Assembly (NCBI GenBank): GCA_023079485.1
Contig: CM041083.1
Coordinates: forward strand, 65,338,696-65,402,695
Reading direction: 5' to 3'
DNA length: 64,000 bases
Origin: Archilochus colubris
Lineage: Eukaryota; Chordata; Aves; Apodiformes; Trochilidae
Shown: piece by piece, positions 1 to 10,800 of the stretch
Layout: each line of letters opens with the position of its first letter
Numbering within the stretch: the first letter of the stretch is position 1
The notes under the pieces: model-generated
What the model was told of the DNA's origin: nothing
Databases searched by the model: none
What the model saw: the letters and a program-made list of their open reading frames with translations, nothing else
Translations under genes and position numbers: made by a program

Positions 1-3000
1 CCTTCACCCAGCCCCGGCACCACGAGGGGGACACCCCCCCATCCCACGCAGACCACGAACCACCCCGTTCCCAGCAGGATCTGGGCAGGAGCAGCCAAAT
101 CCTCCTCTCCCCAGGAGTGCCAGCTCCAAGCCAGGGGCTTTCTCTGCTCCAGCCGGATCATTGGAATTCAGCCCCACGGCTCCTGAGCGCTTGACAAAAC
201 CTTTCTGCTGCCTTCCCGTGGCAGGGATCCAGCGCGGGGGCCGCCGCCGTGTCCCCCCCTCCCATGCCAGCCAAGCCAGGCTGCTTTTTGTGCCTGTCAC
301 CTTTTCTCCCCGTTCCCAAGGCGCCGCCGCGGCGGGACCAGCGGCCACAAAACCCCAGGGAGGAAACGCGAGTGATAAAATCCTGGAGGACTGGGGAGAA
401 CTGAGGTGAGGGAAGGGCTCTGCCCCCTCCCCGGCCCATTCCTGGCTGGGAACAGGGAGGTGGTGCCGGGAATTGGATGTGGAAAGGGTTAAACCTGGTT
501 TCTCTCTGCCCATGGGTTTGAGGTCCTGGAGTCCCGTGATGACCAAAGCCTCAGAAAACGCTTTTGGGGTTTTGGGGTTGGATTTTTGGGGTTTTTCCCT
601 TTTTTCTGTTCACCACAATTGGAAAATTTTTCAGTCCCCACGTCAGGATGGAAAAGCTGGGAGCAGGGAGAGGAAAAGGCAGCAAAAAAGTTCAGGGAGA
701 GGGGGGGAAAGTGGCAGCTCTTGGGGTTCCATCATCTCCGAGACCTCAGGAGCCACACGGGGCCGGATCCAGAGGCAGACAGGGGTCACCAACCCCAATT
801 TCCGTGGGAAACGAGGTGGAAAATGGATCCGGAGTCTATTTTGGGAGAGGAGTGATGTTCCTCCTGAGCTCAGCCCCGTTCCGAGGCTGCTCCTCCAGCC
901 CGGTTCGGGTGGATGAGCTTCACCCCTGGGCTGAAAAGCACGGAGGGACATTGAGGGTTGGATTTATATTTTTTTTTCCCCATTTCCAAAGGTGGGGGTG
1001 GGGGAGCGTCTCCTGTGTGTGTGTCCACGCTGTCCCCTCCCTCCCAAGGTGCCCTGGCAGCCCGGGCAGGAGGCTCAGCTCCAGCTTTCCAGGGATGCTC
1101 GGCTGCAGGATGAGTCAGCAGCGGCGGGCAGAGCCTGGCCCCGCTCCAGCAGCATCCATCACCTCCCCCCCCTCACCCCCTCACACACAACACGCCCCCA
1201 ATCCCCCCCCCCTGAACACCCATTTGTCATCCGAACGCCACAATGTCCCCGTCCACGCGTGCCTGCAGCGTGTGGCTCCCTATCCCTCCCCCCACGCACT
1301 CCCTTAATTAATTAATCCTGGACCTAGGATTCGCTGAAGGGGGAGGGGGGTTGCCATGCCCGGGGGGGGTCCCCGGAGTAGGGCCAGTGCCAGGGGGACA
1401 TGTCACCCTCCCCCCTTCTTGGCAGCCTCTTGGCAGCAGCCGCTGGCAGGGCTGGGAAGTCCGGATGCAGGTGGGAGTGGGGGGGTGAGGGGTCCCTCCA
1501 GACACCAGAACCACTGCCCCCCCCCCCCCCCCAATTCCAGCCGGGAGAAAGGGGCTCCCTGTGGCAGGGCTGGGATGTGCCAGGGGGAATGGGAAGGGGA
1601 CCAGAGGGGTCCCACGGTGGGGGGGGGGGAAACAGACCCCATCACCCCTGCCCGTGGAACCCTTGAGCCCCCACACGTGGAGGTTCCCACGCTGCAGCTG
1701 TGGGGAAACAGACACGAGGTGTGGAGGGGAAAATGCTGGGGGGGCGGAGAAAGGGGAAGGGGGGGGTCTCAAATTTCGGGCATCGCCGCTCGGGGTTCTC
1801 ATCCCCTCCGTGCGCTCAGCAGGGCACCCGGGCTCCCAGTTCTCCCAGTGTAAACCCGCTCCCTGACATCGCGATTCCTCCTCCCCCCCCCCAAAAAAAA
1901 AAAAAAAACCAGACAAAAAAAAACCCCAAAAAAACCCCCAGATGGCAAAGACTCCGGGCTGGAGCAGGAGAATGTTCCCCGTCCCCTCCGGCAGCCGAAA
2001 GGAAGAGCAACAGGTTGTGGGATGGCTGGAGCTGGAGAAGTCGGGGTGACAGGAGAGGAGGTGCCCAACGGGACAGTCCCGACCCCCCGGGGACAAAAAG
2101 CATCTACCGGGAGGGGGCGTGGAAGGGAGCTGCAGCAAACCACCCCTTGGGGCACCGCGAGGGAGGGGGAGGTGATGCTGGGACTGCTCGGTGGGAAAAG
2201 CCCTGAAAATGCCCCAAAATGGTCCCGGTTTACCCCAGTCCCTCCTGTCCCCCCTTCACCCCCCGGCCAGGACACCGGGACGGAGCTGGGGACTGAACTC
2301 CCCCACATGGAGAAGCGGGAGCCGGAGTCCTTGGTCCCTGTGCAAGTCCCCGCTCAGCTCCGTGCCTCAGTTTCCCTTCCCAACGCTACCCTGCCCGCAG
2401 CCTCCTTGGGACAAGGACCCGTCCGACGGCTCTGCAGATGGGGAGGGGGCTCCAGTGACAAAGGACCCCAAACCCACAGCTCCCTTCCTCCGACCCCGAC
2501 CCCTCCCTCAGTTCTCCCCAAACCACGATCCCGTGGGAGCGGCTGCTGAAATAGCCCCAAAAATCCCTTTTCTTCCCCCAAAGCTTTGGAGCGCCGGGTG
2601 GGCAGCGGCACGGAGCTGGGCTGCAGGCTGTGGAGAAGTCTTTTTTCCAGCCAACTTAGCAAGAAAATTCTCACCCCCCCAGAGTGCCCCCCCCCTCCAT
2701 CTCTCTGCAGAGCCAGCGCTGATCCATAAAAAAAAAAAAAAAAAAAAAAAAAACACCGACAGCACGATGCTGTCCTGCCGGGGGTCGGGGACAAGGACAA
2801 ACCTCCCTGAGGCCCCCCCGGGCCTGCATCCCGTGGGGTAAAACCACGAGTGGCCTCCTCATCTCCCCCCCCACACACAGCTCGTCCTTAATGAGCTGGG
2901 GGGTGAAATGAGAGATTGCAATTAATAGCGCAGTCCCCCCCCTCCCCCCACCTTCCCCGCATCCCACCTCGCTCCGCCGTGGTTCTGCTTCGTGCTGGGG

Positions 3001-4130
3001 GTGACACCAATGCCGGGGGGGTCTCCCTTTCCCCAGGTACCCCTGGGGGGGCTGAGCTGTGGCTTCTGGGGGGCGGTGCGGGCAGCAGGTTGGCAGCAGG
3101 ACCCAACCCCACCAGGCATAAGTGCGGGCAGCGAGGGAAAGAGGCGACTTCTTCGGTGTGCGTGTCCCTGTCCTCACCTCTCCTGCCTCTCTTTTTTTTT
3201 TTTTTTTTTTCTTCTGATTTTACCCTTCCCCTTTCCCTCCTCCTTTTATATTTATTCCTTCCCCTAATTAAGGAAAAAAAAAAAAATTATTACCGGGCTG
3301 GCAGGCGCCTCGTCCCTCCCCTTCCCTCCCTCCTGGCAGCGCCACGATCCCAAACCCCGAGCGCGGCTTCACCCCACGCTGAAGTTAAGGAACAGGCGGA
3401 GAACAGGGGGACAACCCCCACCCCCCCTCCCCCGCCACTCCCCCCACCCAGGGAATGCCCTCGGGGTGGTTACTTGTAATTTTTGGCAGCTTGAGCTGCC
3501 GTGGGGGTACCGTAGGCAGCGGAGGTTTTGTCATGCAAAAAAACCCAAACCCCTTTGCAGCGGGGAGGGGGGGGGAAAGGGAGGTTAGGGGGGGGACACA
3601 ATGAGGGGAGGCAACGCCCGAGGGCTGGAAGGGGCCCGGGGGCTTTGGGAACCCCGAAAGTGGGGGGGTGGGATCAGCCAGACTCGACCCCTTGGCACAG
3701 AGCTTGGTCACACGCCGTGCCTCAGTTTCCCCACCCGCTTTCATGTCGTAATTAACATCTTCAGGTCCAGTGGCTTGCAGGTTGCTCCTGGAGAGACTTG
3801 GGTGCCCTGCCCCCCCCCCCCCTTTGCCCCCCTGGGTACCTTCATTTGCAGACCCAAGCCCCCCGCAGCACCCATCGGCCGCCGTCGGGGATTTCTTTTT
3901 GTTTTTAGCCAGACCTTGCTCCAAGTTTCTCTGGCGCGGAGCCCCCGGAGGGGGGGGGGAAGGGGGGCGCGGGGTTGAGTTTGCAGCTCCTGCGCGGAAT
4001 TAATCATTGGTTGCCCTGGGAAATAATTAGGGACGGAGGAACCGGGGCTCGGCAGCGGCGGTGGCGGGTGATGGAAGTGTCAAGGGCTGGAGAGAGATGG
4101 GAGGGAAATCGGGATAGACACCAGGATGGA
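1..4130. other. Left flank, no supported gene
   Basis: GC-rich, mostly non-repetitive DNA with many G or C homopolymers. A 26-base poly-A run lies near 2728-2753 and poly-T runs near 3190-3211. No open frame on either strand shows a recognisable domain or a credible exon with splice sites; the open frames are low-complexity by-products of base composition. Islands of ordinary complexity lie at 1-850, 2880-2930 and 3470-3545 and could be regulatory. Confidence 0.6.
3526..3540 (+). promoter_or_regulatory. Candidate SOX-POU composite site
   Basis: The 15 bases TTTTGTCATGCAAAA join a SOX-like half (TTTTGT) directly to a POU octamer-like half (ATGCAAA) in the spacing of composite SOX2-OCT sites. 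The site is about 4.3 kb upstream of the NES start codon. Binding and target are inference from the motif alone. Confidence 0.35.
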
Positions 4131-4345
4131 ACCGGAATGGAAACCGGGATAAAAGCTGAGGCTGACACCGGGATGAAAATGAGGATGGATGGCAGGATGA
4201 ACAACGGGATGGACACCGGGATGGACAGTGGGATGGACTCTGGGATAGACACCAGGATGGGTGCCAGATGGACACCGGGATGGATGCCAGGACAGATGCA
4301 GGGAGGGACACCGGGATGGATGCCGGGACAGGCACTGGGGGGTGG
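4130..4345. repeat. Minisatellite, ACCGGGATGGAC-type units
   Basis: Short degenerate tandem units of about 12 and 24 bases built on ACCGGGATGGAC and GGATGGATGCC. The open frames across it on both strands are period artefacts. Confidence 0.8.
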
Positions 4346-4519
4346 CAAGATGCACACCAGGACACTGGGATGAGGTCAGGACGGACTCTGGGGTGCTGAG
4401 GGGTGAAGCCCAGAAGCTGCCCAACACCTCCTGCTCCTGGCACTTCTGCAGCAAAGGGCTCGGGGTGGGGGGCAAAGCCCCCAAGACGTGCAATTTGGGG
4501 TGGGGGGAAGGCAAGCAGC

Positions 4520-4905
4520 AGTGGGCACAACACTTTATTAGACATCAGAGAATCCCCACACCTTCCTGCAGCCCCATAGATGGCCGGGGGGGTCTCCCAG
4601 ACATTCTCAGCAGCCGAGGGCAGGGGGCCAGCCCCTTGGGGACCCCCACGCAGTCCCCGCAGCCCCCAGCTGCAGGTGGGTCCCAGCTGCACCCAGCTGG
4701 GCTTCATTCCATCACCCCCCCGTCGTCCTCCTCCCCCTTCCTCCTCCTCCTCCTCCTCCGGGCCTGATCGAGGCCACGTAGCCACGCACCCCGTGCCAGG
4801 CACACCCGCACCGCCCCACCCCCTCCGGGGCACCACCCTGGGGTGGTCCCCACGGCCGGAGGCTGCAGCATCCTCGGACATGACCCCCCTCCAAATAAAA
4901 ACCTC
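4520..4905. other. Possible transcript 3' ends, opposed poly(A) signals
   Basis: TTTATT at 4534-4539 reads AATAAA on the minus strand and is followed on that strand by a GT-rich stretch, as at real cleavage sites. AATAAA also occurs on the plus strand at 4894-4899. A minus-strand frame closing at 4704 ends in an Arg-run and an acidic tail, with a CAG acceptor-like site near 4869, but I recognise no protein in it. This may be the last exon of an unidentified minus-strand gene or chance signals. Confidence 0.2.
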
Positions 4906-4954
4906 TGCTGCTGTCCAGCGGCCACCCCTGAGTGCCTCATGGGGACAGAGGACA

Positions 4955-5612
4955 AAGATGTCCCCACCCAGAGGGGTCCTGGCCCCCAGCACCCCCTAGG
5001 GACACCGATGTCCCCACCCAGAGGGGTCCTGACCCCCAGCACCCCCTAGGGACACCGATGTCCCCACCCAGAGGGGTCCTGACCCCCAGCACCCCCCAGG
5101 GACACCGATGTCCTCACCCAGAGGGGTCCTGACCCCCAGCACCCCCCAGGGACACCGATGTCCTCACCCAGAGGGGTCCTGACCCCCAGCACCCCCCAGG
5201 GACACCGATGTCCTCACCCAGAGGGGTCCTGACCCCCAGCACACTCTAGGGACACCGATGTCCCCACCCAGAGGGGTCCTGGCCCCCAGCACCCCCCAGG
5301 GACACCGATGTCCCCACCCAGAGGGGTCCTGGCCCCCAGCACCCCCTAGGAACACCGATGTCCCCACCCAGAGGGGTCTTGGCCCCCAGCACCCCCCAGG
5401 GACACCGATGTCCCCACCCAGAGGGGTCCTGACCCCCAGCACCCTCTAGGGACACCGATGTCCCCACCCAGAGGGGTCTTGGCCCCCAGCACCCCCTAGG
5501 AACACCGATGTCCCCACCCAGAGGGGTCCTGGCCCCCAGCACCCTCTAGGGACACCGATGTCCCCACCCAGAGGGGTCCTGGCCCCCAGCACCCCCCAGG
5601 GACACCGATATC
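4955..5612. repeat. 50-bp minisatellite
   Basis: About 13 head-to-tail copies of a 50-base unit that starts GACACCGATGTCCCCACCCA, with a few substitutions per copy. Because 50 is not a multiple of three, open frames of 60-100 codons run through it in several frames and should not be called genes. Confidence 0.95.
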
Positions 5613-5844
5613 CCCTCTCGGTGTGGCAGCAGGAAAGCTCCGTGTCCTCTTTATCCCCCGGGGGGTCCCGAGTCCTCCTGGAGCTGATTTTGGGGTGAGC
5701 GGGGGACAGGGGGGGTGAGAAGGAGGAGGGGGGAGAGGAGCAGCTCCCTCGTTGGTGGCTTTGGTGACATTTGCCAGCAGAGGGGACTCTTGTCCGTCTC
5801 TTGCCTGCAGACCCCGAGACAGCTCGGGGGGGGGGGGTGTCCAT

Positions 5845-5903
5845 TCCTCCTCCTCCTCCTCCTCCTCCTCCTCCTCCTCCTCCTCCTCCTCCTCCTCCTC
5901 CTC
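5845..5903. repeat. (TCC)n microsatellite
   Basis: Nearly pure TCC trinucleotide run of about 19 copies. It makes polyserine or polyleucine in plus-strand frames and poly-Glu or poly-Arg on the other strand. Confidence 0.95.
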
Positions 5904-6235
5904 GTCCGGAGGACAGCGCCGCGTCCCCCCCGTGGGAAAACCACTGGGAGAAGAATCTGGCTCCAGAGCCTCTCCCCAGCTGAGGTTTTTCCTGCCGCTT
6001 TTGTTCCCAGAAACTTCCCGAGTTGGGATTTTTTTTTTTTTTTTTTTTAAACTTCTGCCCCTCGCCAGCCGCGCCCACAGCCAGGGCTGGAGGGGGGAGA
6101 AATAAAACCAGTGAAGTGAGATGTAATGAAATGAAAGTGAAAATAAAGTAGAATAAAGTATGAATGTAAAAATAAAAGGAAAGGAGAAAAGAGGAGAAAG
6201 GGGAGGGGTGGAAAGGGAAGGGGAGGAGAAAAAAG

Positions 6236-6962
6236 GGAAGGAAAGGAAAGGAAAGGAAAGGAAAGGAAAGGAAAGGAAAGGAAAGGAAAGGAAAGGAAAG
6301 GAAAGGAAAGGAAAGGAAAGGAAAGGAAAGGAAAGGAAAGGAAAGGAAAGGAAAGGAAAGGAAAGGAAAGGGAAGGAAAGGAAAGGGAAGGAAAGGAAAG
6401 GGAAGGAAAGGAAAGGAAAGGAAAGGAAAGGAAAGGAAAGGAAAGGAAAGGAAAGGAAAGGAAAGGAAAGGAAAGGAAAGGAAAGGAAAGGAAAGGAAAG
6501 GAAAGGAAAGGAAAGGAAAGGAAAGGAAAAAGAAAAGAGAAAAGAAAAGGAAAGGGAAGGAAAAGGGGAAAGGAAGGGAAGGGAAGGGAAGGGAAGGGAA
6601 GGGAAGGGAAGGGAAGGGAAGGGAAGGGAAGGAAAGGAAAGGAAAGGAAAGGAAAAAGGAAAGGAAAGGAAAGGAAAGGAAAGGAAAGGAAAGGAAAGGA
6701 AAGGAAAGGAAAGGAAAGGAAAGGAAAGGAAAGGAAAGGAAAGGAAAGGAAAGGAAAGGAAAGGAAAGGAAAGGAAAGGAAAGGAAAGGAAAGGAAGGAA
6801 AGGAAAGGAAAGGAAAGGAAAGGAAAGGAAAGGAAAGGAAAGGAAAGGAAAGGAAAGGAAAGGAAAGGAAAGGAAAGGAAAGGAAAGAAAGGAAAGGAAA
6901 GGAAAGGAAAGGAAAGGAAAGGAAAGGAAAGGAAAGGAAAGGAAAGGAAAGGAAAGGAAAGG
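6236..6962. repeat. (GGAAA)n satellite-like tract, about 0.73 kb
   Basis: Near-perfect GGAAA pentanucleotides. A GGGAA-rich sub-block lies near 6570-6630 and scattered GGGAAGGAAA variants near 6370-6400. One strand is all purine, so triplex or slipped-strand structures are possible. The 276-codon plus-strand and 327-500-codon minus-strand open frames are pure repeat products (for example SFPFL repeats). Confidence 0.97.
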
Positions 6963-6999
6963 GACCTCAAAAATAAAAATAAAATCATAAAATAACAAA

Positions 7000-7852
7000 C
7001 CGAAACAAAATCAACCCCACAAATCCCCAAGCTCTCCCCTCACAGTGATTCCCCCTCCTATGAATGAGCCCAACTGTGCCTCCTGCTTTTGCCAGGTTTT
7101 GAGGGGTGCCCCCCGAAGGGCTCCCTGCTTTTCACCTCCTGCTCCGCACATATGGAAAGGGAGAAGGTTGCAGCTGCACACAGCTGGATGGAGCCCCCCC
7201 AAGGGGGTGGCAGTGGCCGGGATGGTGCCCACTGTGCCCCCCCCCCTCCTCCTGAGGTGACTGTCGCAGTGCTGGTGAGATCCAGGGCTTGGGTCCCGGC
7301 CACCACAAAGGTGTCACCAGTGTGACTGTCACCACCCCCCCAAGGACTGGGGGACCCTCGGTGGGCCCCTCCCGGGCTCCCCTAGCCCCAGATTTTTTGG
7401 GGTAGGACGGGGCTCCCCCCCAAAACACCTCCCACCCCTCCACACCCCCACCCCCCCTCCCTTAGCCAACTCCCACTCAAGCTTTGAGGGAGGGGATTTC
7501 TCAGCAGAACCAGAGTGGGGTGGGGGGACACAGACACACATCAACACACACACCCCCCCCCAGGTGCGCAAGAGCCCCCTGGGGCTGGGGATCCCATGTG
7601 GGGGAGGATCAGAGCTCCACATCCCAACCCAACCTCTCCCGGGTGCTGAAGGGTTAACCCCAGCTGCTCGCCGGGTCCCAGGGGCCTCCCACTCGCCGGG
7701 CTGAAGTATGAATAGCTGCTCCCCACCTCTCCCCACCACTCGCTTCCCTCCCTGCCTTCCTCTTCCAGAGCTCCAGCATCTTCCCCCCTCGCATCCTCCA
7801 GCGGTTTCGATCCCACAGCCCCCCCCACTCGCTGCCCCCCAATCCCCCCCCA
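7000..7852 (+). promoter_or_regulatory. NES 5' flank and presumed promoter/5' UTR
   Basis: Non-repetitive DNA just before the NES start codon. No clear TATA box is visible. A CAGCTG E-box lies near 7660, and AAGTATGAATAGC near 7704 is the only AT-rich element close to the gene. The exact transcription start cannot be read from the sequence. Confidence 0.4.
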
Positions 7853-10800
7853 ATGCTGAGCGCAGAAAGTTTCGGTGGGGTGAGAGCCCTGGGCGAGGAA
7901 TCGTGGCAGATGTGGGACCTCAACAAGCGTCTGGAGGCTTACCTGGCCCGGGTGAAGTTCCTGGAGGAGGAGAACGAGATGCTCCAAGCTGAGATCCAGG
8001 AGGCCAAGGGCAGCCCCGCAGGGGAGTCCTGGAGGGAGAAGTACGAGGAGGAGCTGAGATCCCTGCGGGATGCCCTGGATCTCACCTTCAGGGAGAAGAG
8101 CACGGCCGAGCTGGCAAGGGACAACCTGTCCGAGGAGATGGCGGAGGTGAGGAGCAGGTGGCAGAAGGAACAAGCAGCTCGAGAAGAAGCCAAGAAGCTG
8201 CTGAGCCTCAGCAAGAAGGAGCTGGAGGAGGAGAGGAGGGCGCAGATCTGGCTGAAGGAGAGAGCCCTACAGCTGGAGAAGGAGGTGGAAAACTTGCTGG
8301 AGGTGCACGAGGAGGAGAAAGCCAGGCTGGAGCAGGAGCTGGGAAGCTTCTCCCAGAGCCTGGAACCTTTCCGCGGAGTCCCGGGGCCTGTCCAAGCCCT
8401 GGAGGTGGAGGATTACTCCAGGAGGTTCTCGGAGATCTGGAAAGGGGCGGTGGAGACCTACAAGGCAGAGGTGTCCCAGCTGGAAGGATCCCTCTGCCAG
8501 GCCAAGGAGAATCTCTGGAAGGCGGTGGAGGAAAACCAGGAGAGCCAAGGGCAGCTCCGACACTTGGAGAAGGAGCTGGTTGGGCTCAAAGCACGGAAGG
8601 AGATGCTGGAGGAGAACCTGGGCCGGCGGTGGCAGGAGCAGCACAGGGAGGCAGAGAAGTTCCTGGTGGGTGCAGGGGGTAGGGAGGGTGCTGGTCCTAT
8701 GGGGCTGAGAGGGGGACCCCCCCACCCCCTGCAAAGGGAGGGGGGATTCGGGGAGGGGGGCAAAATGGAGGAAGCCAACCCCAAGGGTGGGGATGGACGG
8801 GCAGAGCTTGGGGACATCCTTGTCCCCATCACCCTTGGGGTCACCCCACCGGGGAGGGGGAGGGCAGCACCCCGGCACTGGGTGCCCCCCGCCCCCCGCT
8901 GCTGCTCCCCATCCCATGGAGCTCGGAGCCGGGAAGGAACAGATGCCCCTGCGTGTCCCCATCCCCACTTCAAGTCCTGGGTGCTGGTTCAGGCACGGGG
9001 GTGGAGGAGGGCAGCAGGCAGGGGGGGGGGGGTGAAAACAGAGGGGGGGTCTGCAGGAAGGGGGGTGCGGGGAGGATCAACTCCGACCGACTTTGCTGCA
9101 GCTGCAGCGCAACAGCTGCAAAAAATCATTCAGCAGAAGGAAGTGGTGCGGGGGTGCGAGTGGAAATGCCGCGGGGGGGGGTGCTCAGGGGGGGTTCCCT
9201 TTTGTCCCAAGCTCAGGGGGTCCCACGGAGCGGGAGGTGTCCCCAAAAAAGTGTTCCTTTCCTACGCTGGCCTCCCGCTGTCGCCATCCCCCGACCTCCC
9301 CCCTCCTCCTCATCCAGTAGCTCCCCCCCCGCCTCACTTTCCAGCCAAATCCTCAGCCACCCCCCCACCCCCCCCAAAACTGGGTGCTAGGGACACCCGG
9401 GGGGTTCTGGGTGGAAGCAAAAGCAGACGGCGTGGTCCTACGTCTGGCAGGGATGGGCAGGGGGGTTCGGGGACCCCCTGACCCTTTCCCCTGCAGTTGG
9501 CGCTGGAGGCTCTGGAGCAGGAGAAGCAGAACCTGCGGGGTCAGATCGCGCAGGTCCTGGAGGAGCGGCAGCAACTGATGCACCTGAAGATGTCCCTGAG
9601 CCTGGAGGTGGCCACCTATAGGTGAGGTCTCCAGGGACCCCCGGGACCCCCGGGAAAGGGCTGGGGGGCAGCGGAGGGCGGGGGGGCAGGAGGGGGCTTA
9701 GGGGACAATGTGGGGGCTCGGGGACAGGTAAGGAGCACCTGGGGCTCAGGGACAAGGGGCACAGTCCCAGGGGGGTCTTGGGGTCACAGCAGGAGGGGGT
9801 CTTGGGCACAAGGGGGGGTTGGGTGCAGGAGGGGCTTCAAGGGCAAAAGGGGTCTTGGGTATAAGGAGGTCTGGGGGCCAAGGGGGGGATGGCCCCAAGA
9901 GTGGGGGGTCTTGGGGACAGGAGGGGGCACAAGGGGGTCTTGAGCAGAACGAGGGCCCTGGGCACAAGGGAGGTCTCAGGGACAAGGGAGGGCTCGGTCT
10001 GGGGTGCAGGAGGGTGGTCTCGGGGCCCTGGGAGGGGGGGGTGTGGCGAGGGGGCAGCCCCTCCAGATGGCCCCAGACAAAGGCCGCTGGCAGGGGACGG
10101 GGGGGGGCGGGGAGGGACAATTAGCATGAGAATAGGGGCTGGGGCCTCCCCGGCAGAGCTGATGTCACCGCCGAGGACAGTGACCGGGGGTGGGGGGAGG
10201 GGAGGGAGGACCAAAGGGAGGTGGGGGGGCTGCCCCTGTCCCTCCCCACTCCTCTCACAGGGAGGGAAAACCAGCGGTAGCCCCTTCGTGCCTCAGTTTA
10301 CCTGCAAGCAGCTGCCGTAACCCAGCGGGGCAGTGAGGGAGGGGGTGTGAGCATCTCGGCTCTCACTGGGGTGCAGAAACCCCCAGCACCCCCCCAGCAC
10401 TCCCCCTCAGCACCTCCCCTTCACCACCCCCCCCTCACCATCCACCCAAGCATCCCCTCCCCCAGCACCCCCCTTCGCCACCCCCTCTCAGGCCCCCCCC
10501 CAGCCTCCCCCCACCACCCCCTCCCACAGCACCCCCCCCTCAGCACCCCAACCCCACAGCACCCACAGCACTCCCCCCTCTCCTCTCCCCCCAGGACCCT
10601 CCTGGAAGCCGAGAGCTCCCGCCTGCAGCTGCCGCCCGGGGAGCACAAGGTTCCCCACAGCTTCCGAGGTGAGGAGAGACCCCCCCGGGCCCTCTGTGGG
10701 GGGGTGGGGGCTGCCTCTGGATTGAGCCACCGAGATTTTCCTGGCAGCCTGGGGCTGGCAGCGATAGGGAGGTGTGAGCGGCGCCCGGGGGGCTGCTGGC

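Noticed and set aside
4955..5612. CRISPR-like direct repeats
   Set aside because: The 50-bp units are contiguous with no unique spacers, and the genome is a vertebrate's.
5496..7030. Minus-strand open frames of 327 and 500 codons, and a 276-codon plus-strand frame
   Set aside because: They translate the (GGAAA)n and (TCC)n repeats into pentapeptide or single-residue runs and have no domain or splice logic.
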